From: Streptomyces humicola
Lineage (GTDB): Bacteria; Actinomycetota; Actinomycetes; Streptomycetales; Streptomycetaceae
DNA length: 64,000 nt
Direction of reading: 5' to 3'
NCBI RefSeq assembly: GCF_024436035.1
Contig: NZ_JANFNG010000024.1
Span: 26,169 to 90,168 of the forward strand
Under the pieces are notes generated by a model. That model did no database searches. It was not told the DNA's origin and was given only the letters and a program-made list of their open reading frames with translations. This document shows, piece after piece, positions 31,952 to 39,847 of this stretch (position 1 is its first letter; each line of letters opens with the position of its first letter). Made by a program: the position numbers and the translations under genes.

Positions 31952-32509
31952 ATGTCAACCGGAACGCTTTTGGCGATCATCATCCCGATCGTGGTGGTGG
32001 TTGTCCTAGTGGCACTAGCGACGGCGCTGGTCATGCGTCGTCGCCATCTCAGGCAACGCTTCGGCCCGGAGTACGAGCGGACGGTGGAAGAAGCTGACAG
32101 TCGATTGGCCGGCGAGCGGGAGCTCAGCGCCCGTGAGAAGCGCCACGATGCGCTGGACATCAAGCCGCTGCCTACTGCGGTCCGGGATCGTTACGCGCGG
32201 GACTGGAGCAGCGTGCAAGAGGAGTTCGTGGACCGGCCGGAGGACGCTGTACACGACGCGGACCGTCTGGTGACCTCTCTGATGCACGAGCGCGGCTATC
32301 CGACGGAGGGATTCGAGCAACAGCTCAAAGATCTCTCGGTCGAGCACGGCCGCACGCTTGAGCGCTACCGGGCCGCCCACGAGATCGACACACTCAGCAC
32401 CAGGCACCAGGCAACCACCGAGCAACTGCGGGGCGCCATGGTGCACTATCGCGCTCTGTTTGATGAGTTGCTGGGCGACGGCGGCCAGCCCCGTCACGCC
32501 CCTGCCTGA
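31952..32509 (+). CDS. Membrane-anchored Streptomyces conserved protein with WxxxQxxFVDxPxxAV domain
   Basis: A 185-aa protein starting at ATG 31952 with GGAGGTGAGGGG upstream. An N-terminal membrane helix (TLLAIIIPIVVVVVLVALAT) is followed by a basic RRRHLRQRFGPEYERTVEEA segment and a helical domain: RDWSSVQEEFVDRPEDAVHD, ADRLVTSLMHERGYP and LERYRAAHEI. The same helical signature occurs in the next gene and in a broken copy at 35502. I do not know its function; similar genes are common beside other stress genes in Streptomyces. Confidence 0.8.
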   Translation: MSTGTLLAIIIPIVVVVVLVALATALVMRRRHLRQRFGPEYERTVEEADSRLAGERELSAREKRHDALDIKPLPTAVRDRYARDWSSVQEEFVDRPEDAVHDADRLVTSLMHERGYPTEGFEQQLKDLSVEHGRTLERYRAAHEIDTLSTRHQATTEQLRGAMVHYRALFDELLGDGGQPRHAPA

Positions 32510-32578
32510 ACTGAACCGCCCTACGCCCCCATGGCTGACGCCGGGGCGAGTCGCAAGGAACGGCGACAGAGGAAACCC

Positions 32579-33046
32579 ATGCAACGTGACCACATGTCAG
32601 ACCAACGAGAAAGCAGCCTGTCAACTGAGGACCTCGCCCAGCTCCGCGACCGAACCCGCGAAGAATCGGCCCCACATGACGCCCCTGCCTTCCCGGAAGA
32701 GGCAGGAACATCGGAGCAAGAGCGAGAGTCGGTCGAACCCCAGTCTCAAGCGGAAAGCGCGACGGCAGAGGAAGAGGCTCAGCAGCTGCTGACAGAAAAG
32801 GACGAGGACAGCTTCCGCGAGCGGTGGCATGAAATACAAAACGACTTCGTCGATGACCCGCGCGAGGCCGTGCATGACGCCGACGCCCTGGTCGCCGACG
32901 TCATGCAGACGCTGGCCGGAACCTTCGCCAAGCACAAGCAGGACCTAGAAGCCCAGTGGAACCGCGGTAATGAGGTCGACACCGAAGAGCTGCGCATGGC
33001 ACTACGGCACTACCGGTCCTTCTTCAACCGGCTGCTCACCGCGTGA
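32579..33046 (+). CDS. Soluble paralogue with the same FVDDPREAV helical domain
   Basis: A 155-aa, acidic, Glu-rich protein. ATG 32579 is preferred because AGAGGA lies 7 nt upstream; ATG 32594 is an alternative. Residues 75-155 read WHEIQNDFVDDPREAVHDADALVADVMQTL (in two halves), then FAKHKQDLEAQWNRG and LRMALRHYRSFFNRLLTA, paralogous to the C-terminal half of the gene just upstream. There is no membrane segment. The N-terminal 70 residues are probably disordered. The two genes are 69 bp apart and likely co-transcribed. Function unknown. Confidence 0.78.
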   Translation: MQRDHMSDQRESSLSTEDLAQLRDRTREESAPHDAPAFPEEAGTSEQERESVEPQSQAESATAEEEAQQLLTEKDEDSFRERWHEIQNDFVDDPREAVHDADALVADVMQTLAGTFAKHKQDLEAQWNRGNEVDTEELRMALRHYRSFFNRLLTA

Positions 33047-33203
33047 ACAGGCCGGCCCAGCGCGAGGCGACAGTAGGGAAGCGCACGCCTACCATTCGGG
33101 TAATCGACAAGTGTGGTTACCAGTGCGGACTTACGGGTCCCGCGCCGGTGGGCGCACTTCGTTCCGCAAGGCCCTGGCAGTTCAACGGGGATAGGAGGCC
33201 GTA

Positions 33204-33359
33204 GTGATCGTCCTCGGCATCATTTTGCTCATCATCGGTCTGGTAGCCAAGATCGCCATCCTGTGGACGATCGGGATCATCCTGGCCGCCATCGGAATTG
33301 TTCTATTCGTCCTCGGCTCCCTGGGGCACGCCGTCTTCGGTCGGCGCCACTACTGGTAA
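33204..33359 (+). CDS. DUF6131-type small membrane protein
   Basis: A 51-aa protein from GTG 33204, with ATAGGAGG 5 nt upstream. It has two hydrophobic stretches (VLGIILLIIGLVAKIAILWT and IILAAIGIVLFVLGSLGHAV) and ends in the conserved FGRRHYW. It is too short for routine calling but has a family-typical composition and ending. It is an inner-membrane protein of unknown function, followed directly by a terminator. Confidence 0.78.
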   Translation: MIVLGIILLIIGLVAKIAILWTIGIILAAIGIVLFVLGSLGHAVFGRRHYW

Positions 33360-33388
33360 CACGAGCCGGACCCGCTTGGCCTGGTGGT

Positions 33389-33414
33389 CCCTGCGCCCCG
33401 TGCGGGGCGCAGGG
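33389..33414 (+). terminator. Terminator after the DUF6131 gene
   Basis: A perfect 11-bp stem, CCCTGCGCCCC (33389-33399) with 33404-33414 around a GTGC tetraloop, lies 29 nt after the stop at 33359. Confidence 0.75.
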
Positions 33415-33664
33415 CGAGGGGAGAGCACGATCGCGGGTGACGTCGAGGACGTGCATGCCCTCTACGCCGAACAATTCATCGGTTCGAGCACACCACGACG
33501 CGTCAGGACCACACGCGTGGACCCGGACACCGCGAGAGGGCTCACCCAGGCTCATCCACGAGAGCCCAAAAAAATCGGACGGCGATGTCGAGAACCCGCG
33601 ACTGGCTCCGTCCCCGTGGTGAACGCGACCACAATGGGTCGCACCAGCACCGGGGAGAAACACG

Positions 33665-34072
33665 ATGGCCAAGTACTTGCTGCTCAAGCACTACCGTGGC
33701 GCTCCGACTCCGGTCAACGACGTGCCGATGGAGAAGTGGACGCCGGAGGAGATCTCGGCGCACGTGCAGTACATGAACGACTTCGCGGCCCGGCTGGAGC
33801 AGACCGGCGAGTTCGTCGACGGTCAGGCGCTGGCCCCCGAGGGGACGTGGGTCCGGTACGACGGTGAGGGGCGCCCGCCGGTCACTGACGGCCCGTTCGC
33901 CGAGACCAAGGACCTCATCGCCGGCTGGATGGTGATCGACGTCGACAGCTACGAGCGCGCCATCGAGCTGGCCGGGGAGCTGTCGGCCGCCCCCGGGGCG
34001 GGCGGGAAGCCGATCCACGAGTGGCTTGAGGTGCGCCCGTTCCTGGGCTCGCACTGCACCATCACGGAGTGA
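33665..34072 (+). CDS. YCII-related DGPF-family protein
   Basis: A 135-aa ferredoxin-like-fold protein. KYLLLKHYRGAP at the start, FAARLEQTGEFVDGQALAP, the DGPF motif VTDGPFAETKDLIAGWMVI and the end PIHEWLEVRPF are diagnostic. It overlaps the ECF sigma gene by 4 bp (GTGA), the usual arrangement for ECF42-type sigma factors with DGPF partners. It is thought to be a target or modulator of that sigma factor; the biochemistry is unknown. Confidence 0.9.
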   Translation: MAKYLLLKHYRGAPTPVNDVPMEKWTPEEISAHVQYMNDFAARLEQTGEFVDGQALAPEGTWVRYDGEGRPPVTDGPFAETKDLIAGWMVIDVDSYERAIELAGELSAAPGAGGKPIHEWLEVRPFLGSHCTITE

Positions 34073-35226
34073 CCTCATCGATGAACGAGGCCCTGATCCG
34101 GAGCCTCACGCCGAGCGTGCTCGCCGTCCTCGTCCGCCGCGGAGCGGACTTCGCGGCGGCCGAGGACGCCGTACAGGACGCACTGGTCGAGGCGGTCCGC
34201 GTCTGGCCGGCCGACCCTCCGCGGGATGCGAAGGGTTGGCTGATCACCGTGGCCTGGCACAAGTTCCTCGACGCCACCCGCTCGGATGCCGCCCGCCGCC
34301 GGCGTGAGGACCTCGTCGACGAGGAGCCGGCGCCCGGGCCCGCGCCCGCGGTGGACGACACGCTCCAGCTCTACTTCCTGTGCGCCCACCCGTCGCTGAC
34401 GCCGTCGTCCGCGGTCGCGCTCACGCTGCGCGCCGTCGGCGGGCTGACCACCCGCCAGATCGCCCAGGCTTACCTGGTGCCCGAGGCGACCATGGCGCAG
34501 CGCATCAGCCGTGCCAAGCGCACCGTGGCCGGCGTGCGGTTCGACCAGCCCGGCGACGTCGCCACCGTGCTGCGCGTCCTCTACTTGGTCTTCAACGAGG
34601 GCTACTGCGGCGACGTCGACCTCGCCGCCGAGTCCATCCGGCTCACCCGGCAGCTCGCGGCCGCAATCGACCACCCCGAAGTGGCGGGGCTGCTCGCCCT
34701 CATGCTGCTCCACCACGCCCGGCGCGCCACCCGGACCGCGCCGGACGGCAGCCTGGTGCCGCTCGCCGAGCAGGACCGCGGCCGGTGGGACACTGAGTTG
34801 ATCGCCGAGGGCGTCGAGATCCTGCAGGCGGCCCTCGCCCGCGACCGGCTGGGCGAGTTCCAGGCCCAGGCCGCCATCGCGGCACTCCACGCCGACGCAC
34901 CCACCGCCGAGGAGACCGACTGGGTGCAGATCGTCGAGTGGTACGACGAGCTCACGCGCCTGACCGACAGCCCCGTCGTCCGGCTCAACCGCGCAGTGGC
35001 CGTCGGCGAGGCCGACGGACCGCGCGCCGGGCTGACGGCGCTCGAGGCGCTGAACGACTCACTGCCCCGCCACGCCGCGGTGGCGGCGTACCTCCACGAG
35101 CGCGACGGCGACCTGGCGACGGCGGCACGGCTGTACGCCGAGGCGGCCCACAAGGCACCCAACCTCGCCGAGCGCGATTACCTGACCCGCCAGGCCGCCC
35201 GGCTCAATGCCCGCCGGTGCAGCTGA
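34069..35226 (+). CDS. ECF sigma factor, ECF42 type (large C-terminal extension)
   Basis: A 385-aa sigma factor. Region 2 spans residues 10-70 (DFAAAEDAVQDALVEAVRVW, GWLITVAWHKFLDATRSDAA). Region 4 is LTTRQIAQAYLVPEATMAQR-ISRAKRTV. A C-terminal half of about 200 residues follows (FNEGYCGDVDLAAESIRLTR, LMLLHHARRATRTAPDG, EWYDELTRLTDSPVVRLNRA, YLHERDGDLATAARLYAEAA). That extension, instead of a separate anti-sigma factor, defines ECF42. The start GTG 34069 overlaps the DGPF stop; ATG 34081 is an alternative. Confidence 0.92.
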   Translation: MTSSMNEALIRSLTPSVLAVLVRRGADFAAAEDAVQDALVEAVRVWPADPPRDAKGWLITVAWHKFLDATRSDAARRRREDLVDEEPAPGPAPAVDDTLQLYFLCAHPSLTPSSAVALTLRAVGGLTTRQIAQAYLVPEATMAQRISRAKRTVAGVRFDQPGDVATVLRVLYLVFNEGYCGDVDLAAESIRLTRQLAAAIDHPEVAGLLALMLLHHARRATRTAPDGSLVPLAEQDRGRWDTELIAEGVEILQAALARDRLGEFQAQAAIAALHADAPTAEETDWVQIVEWYDELTRLTDSPVVRLNRAVAVGEADGPRAGLTALEALNDSLPRHAAVAAYLHERDGDLATAARLYAEAAHKAPNLAERDYLTRQAARLNARRCS

Positions 35227-35240
35227 CGGGTAGCGCTCCT

Positions 35241-35330
35241 TCAACTGTGCGGCGACGTGCCAGGGCGTGATCTACGGCATCTCTCAGGAACGCGCTTGGC
35301 GGCGTGCTCGGCCTTCTTGCCTGCACCCAT
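35241..35330 (-). pseudogene. Truncated CsbD-like stress protein start
   Basis: A 29-codon minus-strand ORF begins MGAGKKAEHAAKRV behind a good GAAAGGAGT sequence. The opening looks like the first residues of CsbD-family general stress proteins (xxxGKKxEHxAEKAKGK), but the rest is missing and the frame continues with unrelated residues. I consider it the start of a lost csbD-like gene; the evidence is only about a dozen residues. Confidence 0.35.
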
Positions 35331-35501
35331 GGCCCACTCCTTTCAGCGGCTCCGCGACCCGGTCGCCGCGGGGAGTTCCGAGATACGCCTACCCAGGCAT
35401 ACGGCGCCAAACAGCGGCAGGTGAGGCGCTCTCGGGAGCCGGCTCGCGCCTTGTGACGGGCCGGGATGGAGCCGGGGCGCATCCGCGGACGCTGGTAGGG
35501 C

Positions 35502-35714
35502 ATTCAGAACGAGTTCGTCGATGATCCTCGTGACGCAGTGCATGCGGCCGACGCCTTCGTGGCCGGCGTCATGAAAAACCTGGCTGCCGCCTTCGCCAAG
35601 CACAAGCGGGAGCTGGAGGGGCAATGGAATAGGATGAGCCGGCGAGCACCGAAGACCGGCGCAATGGTCTGCGGCACGACCGGTCCTTGGTTCAATCTGT
35701 TGCTCACCGCGTGA
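35502..35714 (+). pseudogene. Third, broken copy of the FVDDPxxAV domain family
   Basis: IQNEFVDDPRDAVHAADAFV and AGVMKNLAAAFAKHKRELEG match the C-terminal domain of the gene at 32579 closely. After QWNR the frame is shifted, but the downstream bases still encode an ending equivalent to LRHYRSFFNLLLTA in the next frame before TGA at 35714. The 5' half is absent. It is a dead partial duplicate. Confidence 0.75.
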
Positions 35715-36053
35715 AACAGCCGATGCTCCACATGCTCGGGAGGCCATTTTGATCGGTGGTGGGCATTGCATTCTCGTCGTCCTATCGCTCCTTGCTCGGT
35801 TCCTTGCGGCAGGGGGCATCGGGTGGGCGCCCGTACTGGCAGAGTGTTTTCCATCGGCCGCCTCAGTTGCGCCGTCGCACGGCACGTGCAAGCACTGACG
35901 CCCGGTGAGGACGTGGCGTTCATGTGTTATGCCACGGTTGCCGTGAGACGACGAATGCGCTTCGGGCATCATGTCCAGGCTCTCCTGCGGGCCCGGTCTC
36001 CCTTGGCGTCGGGCGCTTCGACGCCATCCCTGTCGGTTCCCGTAGCATGAGGG
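35715..36053. other. Intergenic region upstream of the YihY gene
   Basis: No frame shows family features. The region holds the promoter of the gene at 36054, but I cannot pick convincing -35/-10 boxes. Confidence 0.35.
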
Positions 36054-36878
36054 GTGAACATGCCCAGGCGGATCAGCCTGGCCGGGCGCCTGAAGGGCGC
36101 CCGCCGACGCTTGGCCCTCCGCTCGTTGTGGGTGCGGGGGAAGGACCTGGAACTCCTCCACCGTGCCATGGGTTTCGCCGCTTTGGCGCTCGTCACCATG
36201 ACTCCGCTACTGATCGTGGTGGCGGCGGCGAATCCATTTACCACGCGTGGTTTCTCCATGTGGGTAGTCGACGGCATGGGTCTTTCGGGGCGGCCGGCGC
36301 AGACAGTTCAGCGACTGTTCTCCGCACCTTTGCGTGTGCTCAGCACCACCAGCGCATTCGGCCTCCTAGCGCTGGCTGTCTTCGGCCTGACCTTTGCCGC
36401 GAGCGTGCAGACGGGTTATGAGAAAATCTGGGAACTATCGGGGGGGCCCTGGCATAAGGTCTGGCGCCAAGCGGTGTGGCTGGTGGCGCTGACGGGGTAT
36501 CTGTATGCCTTGGTCCAAAGTGGATTGGTGCTTCGGCACGGCGCGTGGGAAGAGGCGATCCGCGTCGCGCTGACGGTGCTCTTCGGAGTGCTGTTCTTCT
36601 GGTGGGGGCAACGTGTGCTACTTGGGAGCCGTGTACCCTGGCGCGCTCTATGGCCGGGTGCGGTGGCAACCGTGATGGGCTTGGGAGGACTGCGGGGTTT
36701 CTCGTTCTTGGTCTTCGCACCCCTCATCGTGACCAATGCAGTCACGTACGGAGTTCTCGGAACTGTGCTGGTCGTGCAGTCATGGCTCATCGGCGTCGGC
36801 TTCGTCGTCTTCGGCGGGGCGCTGATCGGGCGCCATTTTCACGAGCGGCTGGGGGAGCGTGGCGAACTTCCCACATAG
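36054..36878 (+). CDS. YihY/BrkB-family membrane protein
   Basis: A 274-aa protein with about six membrane segments, such as AALALVTMTPLLIVVAAANP, FGLLALAVFGLTFAASVQTG, AVWLVALTGYLYALVQSGLV, ALTVLFGVLFFWWGQRVLLG and the last GTVLVVQSWLIGVGFVVFGG, with a conserved Gln-Trp in the latter. The QTGYEKIWELSGGPWHKVWR stretch matches the family core (..ALNTAWRVEERP...). GTG 36054 and ATG 36060 are both possible starts. Function unknown; homologues are annotated as YihY or, wrongly, RNase BN. Confidence 0.8.
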   Translation: MNMPRRISLAGRLKGARRRLALRSLWVRGKDLELLHRAMGFAALALVTMTPLLIVVAAANPFTTRGFSMWVVDGMGLSGRPAQTVQRLFSAPLRVLSTTSAFGLLALAVFGLTFAASVQTGYEKIWELSGGPWHKVWRQAVWLVALTGYLYALVQSGLVLRHGAWEEAIRVALTVLFGVLFFWWGQRVLLGSRVPWRALWPGAVATVMGLGGLRGFSFLVFAPLIVTNAVTYGVLGTVLVVQSWLIGVGFVVFGGALIGRHFHERLGERGELPT

Positions 36879-37378
36879 CGGGCGCGCACCGGCTCCGGCA
36901 CCGAGTGTCCGAGTTACCGCCGGTGTGCAACGCTGAAATTGAGCCGATCACATTCCACGCCTCTTCCGGGCTCTCACCGGACCTCCGGTGCAAAGGCCAC
37001 CGTTCGGGCTTGGGCACTGCACTGGCCAGCGCTGCTCGGCGTCGACCAGGCCATGCCCGCCGTTGACCGCTCGGCGTCGACCAGGCCATGCCCGCCGTTG
37101 ACCGCTCGGCTGGTGTGGTCTCTGTCCGGCCGAGGGGCGCCAGCGGACCAGCGTGGCCTGTCGCCTGCTGCACCGGCCCACTACTTCCGCGACGGCCCGG
37201 ACCCGGTGGGGCAACTGGTGGCTGAACTGACAGAACGGCGCACCCCCGGTGACAGGCGTCAGTACGACGCCCGCGACGTGGCGGCGTTCATCCCGCCACA
37301 TTGCGGTGACCCGTACTGAACGAACCACCGCAACGAGTGATGAAGAAGCGGAAAGACCCTCAAAGAGAGGACTGGCTC
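36879..37378. other. Intergenic region carrying a 35-bp tandem duplication
   Basis: Apart from the tandem repeat at 37034-37103, no convincing gene is present. One plus frame ends with VAAFIPPHCGDPY at 37319 but has no recognisable start or family. Confidence 0.4.
37034..37103. repeat. Tandem duplication of a 35-bp unit
   Basis: The unit starting GCTCGGCGTCGACCAGGCCA occurs at 37034-37068 and again, identical, at 37069-37103, followed by a partial third copy GCTCGGC. Two exact adjacent copies suggest recent slippage. Confidence 0.8.
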
Positions 37379-37965
37379 ATGAGCACGGCCAAGACGGAGC
37401 GCGCAGAGGCTGCGAAGCTCCCGGATGACGATGTGATCGGCGTCCTTCTGACCCAACACGCCCGCATTCGTGATCTTTTCGGAGAGATGAAGACTGCCCG
37501 AGGCGATCACAAGAAGGCGGTTTTCGAGGAGCTCAAGGCGCTGCTCGCGGTGCATGAGACTGCAGAGGAGATGATCGCGCGCCCGGTGGCCAAGAGGAGC
37601 GCAGGCGAGAGGGAGGCCGACGCGCGCAATCACGAGGAAGAGGAGGCCAACAAGGTCCTCGCCGCGTTGTAGGGGATGGACGTCGGCAGTGCCGAGTTCG
37701 ATTCTCTCATCGCTGAGTTCGAGAAGTCCGTGGTCGCTCATGCAGGCACGAGGAGAAGGAAGAGTTCCCGGCGGTGCACCGGGATTGCTCCCAGGAGCAA
37801 CTCGCGGCCATGGGAACGCGACTGCTCGCCGTCGAGAAGATCGCACCAACCCATCCCCACCCCGAGGTGGCAGGCTCCCCGATGGCGCAGGCGGCGATCG
37901 GACCCTTTGCTTCCCTTGTCGACCGCACGAAGGACGCGCTTAAATCGGTGCAATCCGGCGGCTGA
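37379..37965 (+). pseudogene. Hemerythrin-domain protein broken by a nonsense codon and a frameshift
   Basis: ATG 37379 follows AGAGAGG. The protein reads VIGVLLTQHARIRDLFGEMK, LKALLAVHETAEEMIARPVA and EADARNHEEEEANKVLAAL, then meets TAG at 37670 where GAG is expected. The same frame continues GMDVGSAEFDSLIAEFEKSV and VAH, then loses one base near 37742. The next frame finishes EEKEEFPAVHRDCSQEQLAA to TGA at 37965. The His/Glu iron ligands (QHARI, HETAEE, NHEEEE, VAH.EH) are all present, so the break is recent. Intact relatives bind a di-iron site. Confidence 0.8.
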
Positions 37966-38078
37966 TGCAGGAGGCCGCCCCGAACGGCGAGGCGACCGGC
38001 GGGACTTCGGAAGTCCGGCCGCTCGCACACCCTAAACGTCTCACCTCCGATGGGGGCCGCGGACCCAGCCTGTTGTTG

Positions 38079-38705
38079 TCAACGCGGATACTGCGAGCCA
38101 CCAGCGTCGCCCAGGCCCTGGCCAGGCCCGGCGGGCCCGGCTCCCGGTGGGTAGTCGGTGGGGTACTCCGTGCGTCCATCTGGTGCGGCGGGCTGTTGTG
38201 GTGGCGGCTCGCCGTGGCGGGACCACCCCCAGACCGACTGCGGTGTCTGCGTCCTGCCGCTCTGCACGGCGAGCCTTCTGGCATCGCCGCGGGCGAAGCT
38301 GCACATGGCCAGTGCCAGGCACAGAGCCAGGGCGCCGGCAATGACGTTACTGGTGATGGTTCGGGCCGTGGCGGGCGTTCCGTAGACCGCCCAGGGCGCG
38401 ATGATGGTCCACAGTCCGATCAGACACGCGGCCCAGCCACGGGCGTGGCTGCGCTCGAAGGCAGGTCCGAAGCCGCCAATGAGGAAGGCGTATGCCAGAC
38501 CGGTGACCAGGTTGTTGACGGCCAGTGTAGGGAAGCCGTTAAAGCCGACGATCCATGCTGACACCGCCAGGTAGAGCCCCACCGCGATCGCCAGAGCCTC
38601 GGCGGCCTGTCCGACCGGTGTGAGCGAAATGCGTTCGTAACGGGCGCGCAGCTCGACGATGTCAGGATGTGTCTCCATGCTCGGCACATGAGTCGGTGCC
38701 GTCAC
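38079..38705 (-). CDS. SPW-repeat membrane protein
   Basis: A 208-aa protein starting at GTG 38705 behind AAGGAGGT. Two helix pairs carry the SPW-type motifs VSAWIVGFNGFPTLAVNNLV and LWTIIAPWAVYGTPATARTI, with LVTGLAYAFLIGGFGPAFER and NVIAGALALCLALAMCSFAR as membrane segments. The C-terminal 50 residues are Pro/Gly-rich and soluble. Sequence in the same frame upstream of the GTG belongs to a decayed permease and is not part of this protein. Function unknown. Confidence 0.82.
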   Translation of the reverse strand: MTAPTHVPSMETHPDIVELRARYERISLTPVGQAAEALAIAVGLYLAVSAWIVGFNGFPTLAVNNLVTGLAYAFLIGGFGPAFERSHARGWAACLIGLWTIIAPWAVYGTPATARTITSNVIAGALALCLALAMCSFARGDARRLAVQSGRTQTPQSVWGWSRHGEPPPQQPAAPDGRTEYPTDYPPGAGPAGPGQGLGDAGGSQYPR

Positions 38706-39190
38706 CGCTACCACCTCCTTGAAAGTGGTGCACACACGTACCGACACTGCGGATACCCGATTGCATGCCTTATACGCCACTTGGTATGACACCCCGACCG
38801 CCAGCATCAGGAACGCGATCGCCACCGAGATTGGCAACCAGTTCCGGAGACCTGCGGCGCCGCCCAGCACCAGGATGGTGGGCATCGCCTCGGGCCGTAG
38901 GCGATCGAGGGCAGCGCATCGGCCGACAGCACCGGCAGCGCGACCAGTTTGCGCATCCGCTCGTGCGCGATGGCGCTGCCCCTGTACGGGTGACCGAGCA
39001 GCACCCGGCGCAGCTGATGGCCGATGGTCGCCGCCGCCGACGGCCAGACCTCCGCCTCCTCGGTCTCCTCCACAGCTGCACGCGTCCGGCCGCGCTTGAC
39101 AGCGATGGGATCCGGACGAACCGTCCGAGGCGGCCGTGCTGAATCGACTCGGGGTAACCGCCCAGATGCGGATCGACCGGCAATGCGCGA
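38706..39190 (-). pseudogene. N-terminal fragment of an APC-family amino acid permease
   Basis: In one frame the minus strand reads VLLGHPYRGSAIAHERMRKL and VALPVLSADALPSIAYGP; after a one-base shift it continues MPTILVLGGAAGLRNWLPIS and VAIAFLMLAVGVSYQVAYKA. This is the well-known cytoplasmic start and first two membrane helices of APC permeases (ALPVFASDALSSVAYG...). The remaining ten or so helices are gone, replaced by the SPW gene. Confidence 0.65.
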
Positions 39191-39588
39191 CGCCAGATCT
39201 CCGGATCCCCGGTCGCCCGGCCCTACGCCTGCCCGGAGCCGACGCAGCATGACGCGCTGCCGCTCGTCGAGCGCCGGCAACAGCTCCGACGGACTCGGCG
39301 CACCCGGCTCCGCTGTCACGTTCAGAGTTCTAGCAGTTCCGAGTCGCCAGGGCCCGTCTCCCGCGGGCGGACCTGCCCTCGGCCGGCCGCGCCCTCGGCC
39401 AGCAGCGCATAGCCGGTCAACCACTCCGGCCGATGGCTTCCGGCATCCCCTTCGCCACCTCGTTGAACCAACAACCGCATGCGCGGCGCCTACATCCTAC
39501 GTGCTCTCACTTCCCGAAATGGGTCCGGCAGCGGTCCGTCCCAGTGACCCGGCGCATACGCCGACAAGGTTCGGGTAACCGCGCTCTC
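39191..39588. other. Intergenic region without a supported gene
   Basis: No frame in this stretch shows conserved motifs. It may contain further permease debris on the minus strand. Confidence 0.35.
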
Positions 39589-39798
39589 ATGAGGAGAGCG
39601 GAGCAGCCTCTGGTGATCGTCGATCCGCCGATGATCGGCGGCCGTCGAGTAATTGTCGAAGGGCGCGACGTCGGACGCGCGCATCGCCTGCCGGACCTGC
39701 TCGAGCTGCTCAGCCGTGTCGGCCTGGACGCGCCGGATCTCGCGGACCCGGCGTTCGTGGGCCGGCGAGGCGGAGTACCGGACACCTGGCCGGCATAG
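39589..39798 (+). CDS. Small conserved hypothetical protein
   Basis: A 69-aa protein from ATG 39589: EQPLVIVDPPMIGGRRVIVE, then GRDVGRAHRLPDLLELLSRV and GLDAPDLADPAF. The even composition and beta-beta-helix pattern suggest a real gene, and it is 49 bp upstream of the NADH dehydrogenase gene on the same strand. I do not recognise a named family. Confidence 0.6.
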   Translation: MRRAEQPLVIVDPPMIGGRRVIVEGRDVGRAHRLPDLLELLSRVGLDAPDLADPAFVGRRGGVPDTWPA

Positions 39799-39847
39799 GC
39801 GCCAGCCGGCGCAACCGGCTGCTTCGAGGAGCCTGAGGAGCCGAACT

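Noticed and set aside
33095..33110. GGGTAA near the DUF6131 gene as a SigB-type stress promoter
   Set aside because: The -10 hexamer deviates from GGGTAC/T and no matching -35 element was found at the required distance.
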